In this document: in pieces, positions 18,732 to 26,832 of the stretch
Numbering within the stretch: position 1 is the first letter of the stretch
How the letters are laid out: each line of letters starts with the position of its first letter
NCBI GenBank assembly: GCA_963677345.2
Contig: CAXXLC010000018.1
Coordinates: 62,001-126,000 of the forward strand
Reading direction: 5' to 3'
DNA length: 64,000 nt
Source of the DNA: Saccharicrinis sp963677345
Lineage (GTDB): Bacteria > Bacteroidota > Bacteroidia > Bacteroidales > Marinilabiliaceae
Program-made: the position numbers and the translations under genes
The notes under the pieces: generated by a model
Databases searched by the model: none
The model's input: the letters and a program-made list of their open reading frames with translations, nothing else
What the model was told of the DNA's origin: nothing

Positions 18732-19658
18732 TTATTGGTTTTTGTTAGAGGTTTCAACAGCCTTGATAAATACTTCATCCATATCAGGAAGAATTTCATT
18801 AATTCCCAATATCTTAAAGTCATTAAGTAACAGAGAAATTAAGTTGTTGATGTTTTTATCTTCTTCAAGAATAATTTTTGCAAAATGATTTCGGTTTTTT
18901 GTGCTCAAATCATTGATAGAATATCCTCCGTTTAACTTCTGTTTGAATAAATCAATATCTCCGTTAAATTCAATGGCTACTTCATTATTTTTATATTGCT
19001 GTTTTAAATCGTCAATATTTCCTCTTAAAACAATTTTCGATTTGTTAACCAGACAAATATTGTCGCATATAGCTTCTACTGAGCTCATGTTATGTGTAGA
19101 GAAAATAATTGTAGCACCTTTTTCTTTTAGATTGAGGATTTCTTGTTTTAAAAGATTTGCATTAATGGGATCAAAACCACTGAAGGGTTCATCAAATATT
19201 AAGAGTTCTGGTTCGTGCAATACGGTTACAATAAATTGTACCTTTTGCTGCATTCCTTTTGAAAGTTCTTCAATTTTCTTATTCCACCATGCTCCAATTT
19301 CAAATTTTTCAAACCAATATTTTAGTTTGTTGTATGCATCTTGTTTTGAAAGACCTTTGAGTCGAGCCAGGTATATAGCTTGTTCTCCGACTTTCATTTT
19401 TTTGTATAAGCCTCTTTCTTCAGGTAAGTAACCGATATTATAAATATCTGATGAGTTGAGTGGTCTGCCTTTAAAAAGAATAGTTCCTTTGTCAGGCATA
19501 GTAATGCGATTGATAATTCTAATAAACGTAGTTTTTCCGGCGCCGTTAGGTCCCAATAAACCCGTTATCTGGTTTTGGGGAATGTTGATATTTATATGGT
19601 CGAGAGCAATATGATTTGCATACTTCTTAACCACACCTGTAGCTTCTAATAAGTTCAT
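18732..19658 (-). CDS. ABC exporter ATP-binding protein (NatA-like)
   Basis: The ATPase carries Walker A GPNGAGKT (near residue 36), the signature LSKGMQQK and Walker B LLIFDEP, followed by a C-terminal extension of about 80 residues as in the NatA/DUF4162 group. It should energise the permease encoded next. It is the first gene of a run of codirectional genes (ATPase, permease, Ppx, regulator, lyase) with gaps of 3-37 bases, which suggests one transcript starting from the promoter element about 35 bases upstream. Confidence 0.93.
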   Translation of the reverse strand: MNLLEATGVVKKYANHIALDHININIPQNQITGLLGPNGAGKTTFIRIINRITMPDKGTILFKGRPLNSSDIYNIGYLPEERGLYKKMKVGEQAIYLARLKGLSKQDAYNKLKYWFEKFEIGAWWNKKIEELSKGMQQKVQFIVTVLHEPELLIFDEPFSGFDPINANLLKQEILNLKEKGATIIFSTHNMSSVEAICDNICLVNKSKIVLRGNIDDLKQQYKNNEVAIEFNGDIDLFKQKLNGGYSINDLSTKNRNHFAKIILEEDKNINNLISLLLNDFKILGINEILPDMDEVFIKAVETSNKNQ

Positions 19659-19690
19659 GTTGGTTTTTATCGTGTTAAAAATATTAAACT

Positions 19691-19698
19691 CAAAAATA
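19691..19698 (-). promoter_or_regulatory. Candidate -7 element for the ABC exporter operon
   Basis: Read on the minus strand this is TATTTTTG, matching the Bacteroidota -7 consensus TAnnTTTG, 32 bases before the ATPase start. No clear TTTG is found at the expected upstream distance. Confidence 0.4.
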
Positions 19699-19836
19699 AA
19701 ACAATAATTGAATATTACCTATTTAACTATAATATTTAGTTTTTTAATGAGTGAAATTGTGTTTTAGTATGGTAATTAAAGTAATGAACTTTTTAGAGCT
19801 TTTGTTTGTAGGGAAAAAACTCTTTGATTATTAAGT

Positions 19837-20253
19837 TTATCGTGATGTTTTGCCTCTTTTTACAAGTGTGATGCCATATTCTTTCTCAATAAATAAGAAA
19901 TAGTAGTAAAGTTTATAGTTTAATTCAATACCGTAGTCAACCGATGGTATATAGTCGATATGAGTTTCATAGAAGTCTCCATATCTGGCAGGGTTATTAT
20001 GTCTGATATTCCATTCTGTAACATATTGCATATTCCAGGTTTTATAATATTCTTGTGAATAAAATTCTATCGGAGGTTGAGATGCCAAAAAAGAATCAAA
20101 CTTTATATCGAAGATAAGCAGCTCGTATTGAGTTGTGTCACTTTTAGTCTCCTCTATTTTTAATCCGGAATTAGAGTTTTTGGAAATGTTTTTTTGTGTT
20201 TGGCAAGAAAATATTCCTATTAAAACCGAGGCTATAATAATAAAAGATTTCAT
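19837..20253 (-). CDS. Lipoprotein, probably DUF6146 family
   Basis: The N-terminus from the ATG at 20253 is a lipoprotein signal with Cys17 after GIFS; an upstream GTG (20277) would add eight residues before it and is less likely. The mature part contains the Tyr- and Trp-rich core EFYSQEYYKTWNMQYVTEWN and ends with a VDYGIELNYKLYYYF segment. This pattern resembles the DUF6146 family of Bacteroidota as I remember it; the family name should be checked. Function unknown; probably faces the periplasm. Confidence 0.72.
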   Translation of the reverse strand: MKSFIIIASVLIGIFSCQTQKNISKNSNSGLKIEETKSDTTQYELLIFDIKFDSFLASQPPIEFYSQEYYKTWNMQYVTEWNIRHNNPARYGDFYETHIDYIPSVDYGIELNYKLYYYFLFIEKEYGITLVKRGKTSR

Positions 20254-20311
20254 AATAGCAGATTGTTGATTAGACACTATAAAGTTACTAAAATGAAAAG
20301 CGATTTAAAAT

Positions 20312-20337
20312 AAAAAAGCTCTGGTTTCCCAGAGCTT
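20312..20337 (-). terminator. Rho-independent terminator of carA
   Basis: A perfect 9-bp stem (20316-20324 with 20329-20337), loop of four, followed on the minus strand by a T-rich tract. It begins 12 bases after the carA stop codon, so carA is the end of its transcript. Confidence 0.85.
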
Positions 20338-20348
20338 ATATCTTGTTG

Positions 20349-21452
20349 TTATTTTTTGTAATCTTCTATCAGTTGAATAAAATCATCAAATAAGAACTCT
20401 GTGTCTGTTGGTCCACTTGAAGCTTCAGGATGGAACTGAGTTGAGAAGAATGGTTTTGACTTGTGACGGATACCCTCGTTACTTTTATCATTTACGTTGA
20501 CAAACAAAGGTTCCCAATCTTCTTTTAACGAATCGTTGTCTAAAGCAAAGCCATGGTTTTGTGATGTAATATGGCAGCTATCTGTTCCTACTTTGATCAC
20601 AGGGTGATTGTGTGCCCTGTGTCCATACTTTAATTTATAGGTACTTCCTCCTGATGCAATACCCAGTAGCTGATTTCCTAAACAGATACCAAAAATGGGT
20701 TTGCCAATTTCAATTGCTTTTTTTATGTGTTCTACCGTAACGGAACAAACTTCAGGATTACCAGGTCCATTTGAAAGCATAATGCCATCATAATCTTCCT
20801 GAGTAAAGTCATAATCCCAGGGTACAACAGTTACAGTAGTGTCTCTTTTTAAAAGGCAACGTAAAATATTATATTTTGCACCAGTGTCAACTAACACAAC
20901 TTTGTGTTTTCCGTTTCCATATACTTTTTTTTCTTTAGTACTAACTTGTGCAACTAAATTATCTTTATTTGGGTCGTACTGCTCAATTTCTTCATTGTCA
21001 ATAATGATTTTTCCAAGCATAGATCCTTTTTCACGCAGAATCTTTGTTAACGCCCGTGTGTCTATGTCGAAAATGCCCGGAACTTCATTTTGAATTAACC
21101 ATTCTCTTAATGAGTTTTTTGCATTCCAGTGACTGTATTCAAATGAGTAATCAGAAATAATTAATCCTGAAATATGAATTTGATCTGATTCATAAAAAAG
21201 AGGAACTCCATTTTCATCTTTGTCATCTTTAGGAACTCCATAGTTTCCAATCAATGGATAGGTTGAAACTAGTATCTGACCTTTATATGATGGGTCAGTT
21301 AAACTTTCTGGATAACCTGTCATGGCAGTATTAAAAACGACCTCTCCTGCTACAGATTTATGATATCCAAACGACTTTCCTTCAAAGATGGTTCCATCTT
21401 CAAGTACCAACTTAATTCCTTTTACTTCAGGCATAATATCAAGATAATCCAT
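20349..21452 (-). CDS. carA: Carbamoyl-phosphate synthase small chain
   Basis: CarA hydrolyses glutamine and passes ammonia to CarB for carbamoyl phosphate, needed for arginine and pyrimidines. The N-terminal half has LVLEDGTIFEGKSFGY, FNTAMTGYPE and the DIDTRALTK segment; the C-terminal class I amidotransferase has the nucleophile in GICLGNQLLG and TQFHPEASSGP. Length 367 aa is normal. An internal ATG at codon 7 is an alternative start. Unusually, carB is not adjacent: it lies 15 kb away beyond the arg-pro genes. Candidate ArgR sites lie upstream. Confidence 0.97.
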   Translation of the reverse strand: MDYLDIMPEVKGIKLVLEDGTIFEGKSFGYHKSVAGEVVFNTAMTGYPESLTDPSYKGQILVSTYPLIGNYGVPKDDKDENGVPLFYESDQIHISGLIISDYSFEYSHWNAKNSLREWLIQNEVPGIFDIDTRALTKILREKGSMLGKIIIDNEEIEQYDPNKDNLVAQVSTKEKKVYGNGKHKVVLVDTGAKYNILRCLLKRDTTVTVVPWDYDFTQEDYDGIMLSNGPGNPEVCSVTVEHIKKAIEIGKPIFGICLGNQLLGIASGGSTYKLKYGHRAHNHPVIKVGTDSCHITSQNHGFALDNDSLKEDWEPLFVNVNDKSNEGIRHKSKPFFSTQFHPEASSGPTDTEFLFDDFIQLIEDYKK

Positions 21453-21511
21453 TATTTACTTTGGTGCAAAAGTTTAAACTATAAAACATTGCCCAATAAT
21501 TAATTCGGGCG

Positions 21512-21519
21512 CAAAGTTA
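21512..21519 (-). promoter_or_regulatory. Candidate -7 element for carA
   Basis: The minus strand reads TAACTTTG, a full match to TAnnTTTG, 59 bases before the carA start. A GTTG lies 17 bases further upstream, shorter than the usual 19-21 spacing. Confidence 0.5.
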
Positions 21520-21539
21520 GTAAATATTTGTATTCGCAA

Positions 21540-21604
21540 CGAATAAATTTATACTTCAAGTGAATATTTATGAAATAAACATCATAAGTGTGTATAAATA
21601 TACA
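21540..21604 (-). promoter_or_regulatory. Candidate ArgR operator sites upstream of carA
   Basis: Three matches to the classical ARG-box core TGNATWWWWATNCA lie here: 21591-21604 (TGTATAAATATACA, full match and palindromic), 21561-21574 (TGAATATTTATGAA, one mismatch) and 21540-21553 (weak, three mismatches) placed 21 bases from the second. They sit just upstream of the carA -7 element. The box at 21561, read on the minus strand, shares ATAAATATTCA with the argR operator. Confidence 0.6.
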
Positions 21605-21996
21605 ATTGTGGAGCGGCAGAGAATTTGGTGTGTCTATGTAAGTGTCATATTATCAGATTTAAAAGTGATTTGTAAAGATGTGTGTTATGTATTGCAATAA
21701 GAGAACTTTTAAGTAGTGCTTGCCCGAAAAGTCCAATTTCTTCGTTACGCCCTTTTTGAAAACAGTCATTTACGAAAGTAAACTCCTTGATTTTCCAAAA
21801 GGCCAAGCCTTGAAATTGAATTTTTCCATTCAAGCACTTGAGAAAAACCTTAGTTTTCTTGCTGACACTAAGTATTATTTAGTTTTTAAATAATATGCAG
21901 TCAGGGTTTTGGAATTTTTTGTCATTTTTCAAATAAAGGTATCAAACAATCTAATTTAGGAATTGTTTCAGTTAGACAGGATATAGTAATTGATAT
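21605..21996. other. Gene-free AT-rich stretch between carA control region and gltA terminator
   Basis: No convincing gene is seen. A 62-codon minus-strand frame (21645-21833) lacks any recognisable domain and is probably chance. The stretch contains one clear hairpin (21862-21904): arms TATTATTTA and TAAATAATA (perfect 9 bp) enclosed by CTGAC and GTCAG. There is also a near-palindromic AAGGCCAAGCCTT around 21799-21811. No tRNA or known RNA family was recognised. Confidence 0.5.
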
Positions 21997-22036
21997 AAAA
22001 AAGGCTGTCTGATGTTTCCCCCACAGACAGCCTTTT
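21997..22036 (-). terminator. Rho-independent terminator of gltA
   Basis: A perfect 13-bp stem pairs 21999-22011 with 22024-22036 around a 12-base loop; on the minus strand the stem ends in a run of T. It begins 23 bases after the gltA stop and would also work weakly in the other direction. Confidence 0.85.
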
Positions 22037-22059
22037 CATTACCCAATCAACAAAAACAC

Positions 22060-23400
22060 TTATCTGGATTCCAAAGGAAGATAAGTAGATCGGTCAATTA
22101 CACACTTATAAGCCGGACGAATTATTCTTCGGCTAGAGAATGTAACCTCCTCTATGCGATGCGCCGCCCAGCCAGCAATACGGGCAACTGCAAATATCGG
22201 AGTATAAATTTCTTTAGGGATCTTGATACACTTGTATACAAATCCTGAATAAAAGTCAACATTGGCGCAAACAACTTTTGCGTTTTCTCCCTTGAACTTA
22301 TAAAAAACTTCCGGAGCAAGCTCCTCAATTAAAGCATATAAGTTAAACTCATCCATTTTACCTTTTTCTTCTGCTAGTTCTCTTGCTTTTTCTTTAAGAA
22401 GAACGGCTCTTGGATCGGAAAGAGTATAGATTGCATGACCAATACCGTAAATTTTACCAGTACGATCAAAAGCTTCCTTGTTCAATAATTTCATTAAATA
22501 CTCAGATACTTCTTTCTTGTCAGTCCAGTCTTTAACGTTTTCTTTGATATTTTTCATCATATCAATGACTTTAAGATTGGCTCCTCCATGTAGTCCTCCT
22601 TTAAGAGAGCCTAATGCAGATGCAATTGCCGAATAAGTGTCTGTTTGAGCAGAACTAACTACGCGTGTTGTAAAAGTAGAGTTGTTACCTCCACCATGTT
22701 CTGCATGGATTACTAAAGATAAATCTAATAGATCAGCCTCAAGTTTAGTATAGTCTTTCCCTTTAAGCATATACAAAAAGTTTTCTGCAAGACTAAGCTC
22801 TTTTTGTGGATGACGGATAATTAATGATTTACGTTGAAATGAGTGACGCATTCCATAATAAGCATATGCTACAATAACAGGAAATTTTGCGATTAAGCTT
22901 ATTGCTTGTTTCATAAGGTTTACATGACTGAAATCCTCAGCATCTTCATCTGCAGCATACAATCCTAAAACAGATCTTGCTAACATATTCATCACATCTC
23001 TTCCTCTCAATGAAAGAATCATATTTTTAGAAAAAAATGGAGGTAATTCACTCTGCTCTCCCAGATAATTAGTGAAATCAGTTAATTCTTGCTGGTTAGG
23101 TAGTTTACCGGTTAATAATAAATATGCAGTTTCTTCGAAACCATGACGGCCGGTTGACAGGAATCCTCTGGCAAGGTCTTTTAGTTCAACTCCGCGATAG
23201 TATAACTCTCCTTCTCTTGGAATAAGTTTACCATTTACGTTGTCATAACCAACTACGTTACCAATGTGGGTTAAACCAACTAATACTCCTGAGAAATCTG
23301 AGTTACGAAGACCTCTTTTAACACCATACTGGTCAAAAAGTTCTTTTTCTATTTCACAGGATTGTACTGCTAGTTTAGCCAAGTTTTCCAATAATGCCAT
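22060..23400 (-). CDS. gltA: Citrate synthase
   Basis: The enzyme condenses acetyl-CoA and oxaloacetate to citrate. Conserved active-site segments are present: HAEHGGGNNSTFTTRVV, LGSLKGGLHGGAN and GIGHAIYTLSDPR with its histidine. At 446 aa it is of the length seen in Bacteroidota. It is the last gene of the arginine cluster, 17 bases after argH, suggesting that it serves the oxidative branch to 2-oxoglutarate and glutamate, the arginine and proline precursor. A 2-methylcitrate synthase role cannot be excluded but the context argues against it. Confidence 0.93.
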   Translation of the reverse strand: MALLENLAKLAVQSCEIEKELFDQYGVKRGLRNSDFSGVLVGLTHIGNVVGYDNVNGKLIPREGELYYRGVELKDLARGFLSTGRHGFEETAYLLLTGKLPNQQELTDFTNYLGEQSELPPFFSKNMILSLRGRDVMNMLARSVLGLYAADEDAEDFSHVNLMKQAISLIAKFPVIVAYAYYGMRHSFQRKSLIIRHPQKELSLAENFLYMLKGKDYTKLEADLLDLSLVIHAEHGGGNNSTFTTRVVSSAQTDTYSAIASALGSLKGGLHGGANLKVIDMMKNIKENVKDWTDKKEVSEYLMKLLNKEAFDRTGKIYGIGHAIYTLSDPRAVLLKEKARELAEEKGKMDEFNLYALIEELAPEVFYKFKGENAKVVCANVDFYSGFVYKCIKIPKEIYTPIFAVARIAGWAAHRIEEVTFSSRRIIRPAYKCVIDRSTYLPLESR

Positions 23401-23417
23401 ATTTTTATTTCCTTATT

Positions 23418-24752
23418 TTAATTTTTACTTAATAATTGAATTGCTTTTGCCACTTTGTCAAAATTAAAAGACTTTATCAGTTCGTCCATTTTATGTTTGA
23501 TGGATTTATTGCAAAGATTACCAATGGTACCTTCGTGAGTGTGATTTACTTTTAATTCTGGTTCAAATTTTCCTTCCTCAATCAATCCTCCAATTTGCTT
23601 ATATGCATCACGAAACGGAACGCCTTGTAGTACAAGTTTATTCACTTCCTCAACACTGAATGCATATTTATATATTTCATTATTAAGAATGTCCTCTTTA
23701 ATAGTAATATTATTAACTGCAAAGGTTGCCAAATCTATACAACTGATTAGATCATCAAAAGCCGGAATGAAATTTTCCTTTATTAGTTGTAAATCTCTGA
23801 AATATCCTGAAGGTAAATTGCCGGTTATTAAAGCTATGTTTCCTGGAAGAGCTTGAATTTGATTGCATTTTGCTCTAATCAATTCAAAAACATCAGGATT
23901 TTTTTTATGTGGCATGATGCTTGATCCGGTTGTTAATTCACCAGGCAGGGTTAAAAAACCAAAATTTTGGCTCATATATAAGCATGCATCCATGGCAAAC
24001 TTTCCAACAGTCTGAGCAACTGAACTTAAGGCGGTTGCTACATTTCTTTCGGTTTTGCCTCTACCCATTTGAGCATATACAACATTATAATTCATGTTGT
24101 CAAAACCTAAAAGATCTGTTGTTAGCTGTCTGTTTAAAGGAAAGCTGCTTCCATATCCTGCAGCTGCACCTAAAGGATTCTGATTTGATATTTTCCATGC
24201 TGCATTAAGCATATACATATCATCGGTTAAACTTTCTGCATAAGCACCGAACCATAATCCGAAAGAAGATGGCATAGCAACCTGCAAGTGCGTATATCCA
24301 GGGATCAAATAATCTTTGTATTTTTCACTTTGAACTTGAAGTGCGTTAAAAAAATCTTCAACACCACGAACTACTTCTTCTATTTTTGATCTGATAAATA
24401 GCTTAAGATCTAAAAGTACCTGATCATTACGAGAACGTCCACTGTGTACTTTTTTACCTATGTCTCCAAGTCTTTGAGTTAGCATCATCTCCACTTGAGA
24501 GTGCACATCTTCAATACCTTCCTCAATGGTAAAGTTACCACATAAGGTTTCATTGTAGATATTTCTTAACTCAGTTAATAATTCTTTTAATTCTTCTTTT
24601 TCCAGAAGGTCAACACTTTCTAGCATAGTAATGTGAGCCATTGTACCAAGAACGTCAAATGGAGCTAAATATAAGTCCATTTCACGATCCTTCCCTACCG
24701 TGAAGTTCTCGATTTTCTCGTTTACCTTAATGCCTTTATCCCAAAGTTTCAT
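23418..24752 (-). CDS. argH: Argininosuccinate lyase
   Basis: ArgH cleaves argininosuccinate to arginine and fumarate, the last step of the pathway. It belongs to the aspartase/fumarase superfamily and carries the signature GSSIMPHKKNPD (catalytic loop) and the SGRSRNDQV segment near residue 110 that binds substrate. Length is 444 aa. It has its own strong promoter match 120-150 bases upstream and is followed closely by gltA, so the two probably form a short transcript within the larger cluster. Confidence 0.97.
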   Translation of the reverse strand: MKLWDKGIKVNEKIENFTVGKDREMDLYLAPFDVLGTMAHITMLESVDLLEKEELKELLTELRNIYNETLCGNFTIEEGIEDVHSQVEMMLTQRLGDIGKKVHSGRSRNDQVLLDLKLFIRSKIEEVVRGVEDFFNALQVQSEKYKDYLIPGYTHLQVAMPSSFGLWFGAYAESLTDDMYMLNAAWKISNQNPLGAAAGYGSSFPLNRQLTTDLLGFDNMNYNVVYAQMGRGKTERNVATALSSVAQTVGKFAMDACLYMSQNFGFLTLPGELTTGSSIMPHKKNPDVFELIRAKCNQIQALPGNIALITGNLPSGYFRDLQLIKENFIPAFDDLISCIDLATFAVNNITIKEDILNNEIYKYAFSVEEVNKLVLQGVPFRDAYKQIGGLIEEGKFEPELKVNHTHEGTIGNLCNKSIKHKMDELIKSFNFDKVAKAIQLLSKN

Positions 24753-24873
24753 TGTAAATGTTTTTCAGAGAGAGATTTTATGATTGCCACAAAATGCTCC
24801 ATGATATATTACCCCAAAAAAAGAAGTTGTTTTAAATTGTTAACTGCGTTAATTATCTTCCTTATAATTGAGG

Positions 24874-24905
24874 CAAATATAATTTAATAAAGTTATAAAT
24901 TCAAA
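24874..24905 (-). promoter_or_regulatory. Bacteroidota-type promoter for argH-gltA
   Basis: On the minus strand TTTG (24902-24905) is followed after exactly 20 bases by TATATTTG (24874-24881), a full match to the TTTG-N19-21-TAnnTTTG consensus. Transcription would start near 24866, leaving a leader of about 110 bases. A TGACA-TT-TGTCA inverted repeat lies just upstream at 24923-24934. Confidence 0.75.
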
Positions 24906-24951
24906 TTAAGTGTTAAGAAATATGACATTTGTCACACTTTTTAACTTATTG

Positions 24952-26019
24952 CTAACATATCTCTAAATCGTTGAGTAATTGGTAATACAGTTCGATTCCT
25001 TTTCTGATTTCGCTGATTTTTATATATTCATCAGCGGTGTGAGATCGAGCCGAATCACCTGGTCCAATTTTCAATGTTGTAAAGTTCATCAATGCCTGAT
25101 CGGATGTTGTTGGTGATCCATAATACTCCCGACCTAATTTGATTCCCCTTTTTACAACCGGATGATCTAGTGAAATTTGTGAACTGTTTAACCGTGTGCT
25201 TCTTGGAATTACTTTGCAATTTACATTCTGATTGATGATATCTGCAGCTTCCTGATTACTGTAGTGTTCATTGACTCTGACATCAACAACAAATTTGCAA
25301 GAATCAGGAACAACATTATGCTGATACCCGGCATTGATTTGTGATACTGTCATTTTAACCGGCCCAAAGAGGTCTGAAATTTTTGAAAACTCAAACGTCC
25401 TGAACCATTCAATATCTGTTAAAGCCTTGTATATGGCGTTATCACCTTCGTTTCTGGCAGCATGGCCTGCTTTACCCTTGGTTTCACAATCTAAAACAAG
25501 CAATCCTTTTTCGGCTACTGCCATTTGCATCAATGTAGGTTCTCCTACAATTCCCAGATCAATTGTTCCAAGTTTATCAAGGATTGATGCAACACCATTT
25601 GTTCCCGACACTTCCTCTTCAGCTGTTGCAGCAAAAATTAAATTATACGGTTGTTCTTTTTCTGTTAGTAGAAAAAAAGTAGCCATAAGAGAAACTAATG
25701 GTCCGCCTGCGTCATTACTTCCAAGGCCATATAAAATGTCTCCTTCAACAGTTGGGACGAAAGGATTATATGTCCATTTTGAAGAAGGTTTTACCGTATC
25801 GAGATGAGAATTTAAAAGTATAACTGGTTTATTGTTGTCCCAGTTAGTGCTTTTTACCCAAATGTTGTTTCCTTTACGATTGGTTGTTAATCCCTTTTCA
25901 TTTAAAAATGATTCCATAATATTAGCAGCATTTTCCTCTTGTCTGCTAAACGACTCTGTTGAAATCAATTTTTTAAGTAAGCCAATAGCTTCATCGGTAT
26001 AAGATTGAATATTATCCAT
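24952..26019 (-). CDS. argE: M20-family N-acyl-ornithine/citrulline deacylase (ArgE-like)
   Basis: This M20 metallopeptidase should remove the N-acyl group in arginine synthesis. Visible metal-site motifs are LNSHLDTV (His and Asp), YGLGSNDAGGP (bridging Asp) and AATAEEEVSGTNG (Glu-Glu). The length (355 aa) fits. Because the neighbouring transcarbamylase acts on acylornithine, the natural substrate is probably an N-acylcitrulline (succinyl or acetyl), not N-acetylornithine. The start codon directly follows the argB stop, indicating tight coupling. Confidence 0.88.
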   Translation of the reverse strand: MDNIQSYTDEAIGLLKKLISTESFSRQEENAANIMESFLNEKGLTTNRKGNNIWVKSTNWDNNKPVILLNSHLDTVKPSSKWTYNPFVPTVEGDILYGLGSNDAGGPLVSLMATFFLLTEKEQPYNLIFAATAEEEVSGTNGVASILDKLGTIDLGIVGEPTLMQMAVAEKGLLVLDCETKGKAGHAARNEGDNAIYKALTDIEWFRTFEFSKISDLFGPVKMTVSQINAGYQHNVVPDSCKFVVDVRVNEHYSNQEAADIINQNVNCKVIPRSTRLNSSQISLDHPVVKRGIKLGREYYGSPTTSDQALMNFTTLKIGPGDSARSHTADEYIKISEIRKGIELYYQLLNDLEIC

Positions 26020-26799
26020 TTATTTTTCTGTTAATAAAGTTCCGGTATTCAATCCTCCTTTTAGTCCTTGTGTGTTTGTAATATTTACTTTTTCTACTCC
26101 AGCTTTTAGTGCGTTAAATCCATTGTCAAGTTTAGGAATCATTCCTTCGTTAATAACGCCAGACTCCTGATGTTTTTTAAATAAATCATGAGTTAGTACA
26201 GGAATAACTGCGTCATCATCATCAGGATTACTTAATACTCCTTTTTTCTCAAAGCAATAAACCAGATTTACTTTATAGTGTTTTGCTAAAGCACATGCTA
26301 ATGAAGATGCCATGGTATCGGCATTGGTATTAAGCATATTTCCTTTGCCATCATGAGTTAAAGGTGCTACGACTGGAATTACGTTTTTATTAATTAAATC
26401 CATTAACTCCTCAACTTGAACAGACTCAACATCTCCAACATAACCATAGTCAATATCTTTAACTGGTCGCTTAACTGCTTTGATTAAATTAAGATCTGCT
26501 CCGGTTAAACCAACTGAATTTGCCCCTAAGGCTTGTAGAGATGCGACAATGTTTTTGTTTACCAATCCTGCATATACCATTGTTACAACCTTTAAAGTTT
26601 CAAGGTCGGTAATTCTTCTTCCATCTACCATTTTAGTTTCCACTCCAAGTTGAGATGCAATCTTTGTAGCAGACCTTCCCCCTCCGTGAACCAATACTTT
26701 TAATCCAGGTAAGGCAACAAAGTCATTTAATAATTCTTGCAATGATTCTGGTGTTTCAACTACTTTTCCTCCAACTTTTACAACGGTAATTTCTTGCAT
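26020..26799 (-). CDS. argB: N-acylglutamate kinase
   Basis: ArgB phosphorylates N-acetyl- or N-succinylglutamate. It is an amino-acid-kinase fold protein with VVKVGGKVVE at the N-terminus, the LVHGGGRSATKI glycine loop, NTNADTMAS for substrate and nucleotide binding, and a C-terminal LDNGFNALKAGV region. At 259 aa it lacks the N-terminal helix typical of arginine-feedback-inhibited hexameric forms. The gene abuts argE and follows argF-prime by 33 bases. Confidence 0.95.
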   Translation of the reverse strand: MQEITVVKVGGKVVETPESLQELLNDFVALPGLKVLVHGGGRSATKIASQLGVETKMVDGRRITDLETLKVVTMVYAGLVNKNIVASLQALGANSVGLTGADLNLIKAVKRPVKDIDYGYVGDVESVQVEELMDLINKNVIPVVAPLTHDGKGNMLNTNADTMASSLACALAKHYKVNLVYCFEKKGVLSNPDDDDAVIPVLTHDLFKKHQESGVINEGMIPKLDNGFNALKAGVEKVNITNTQGLKGGLNTGTLLTEK

Positions 26800-26832
26800 G
26801 TTATATTAGGTATTATTTGTATTCAAAAATGA

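Noticed and set aside
18901..19431. A 176-codon plus-strand frame opposite the ABC ATPase gene
   Set aside because: Rich in Cys, Ser and Phe in the manner of antisense frames; the ATPase on the minus strand has all expected motifs.
21645..21833. A 62-codon minus-strand frame between carA and gltA
   Set aside because: No recognisable domain, no clear promoter or ribosome-binding site, and the stretch looks like structured non-coding DNA.
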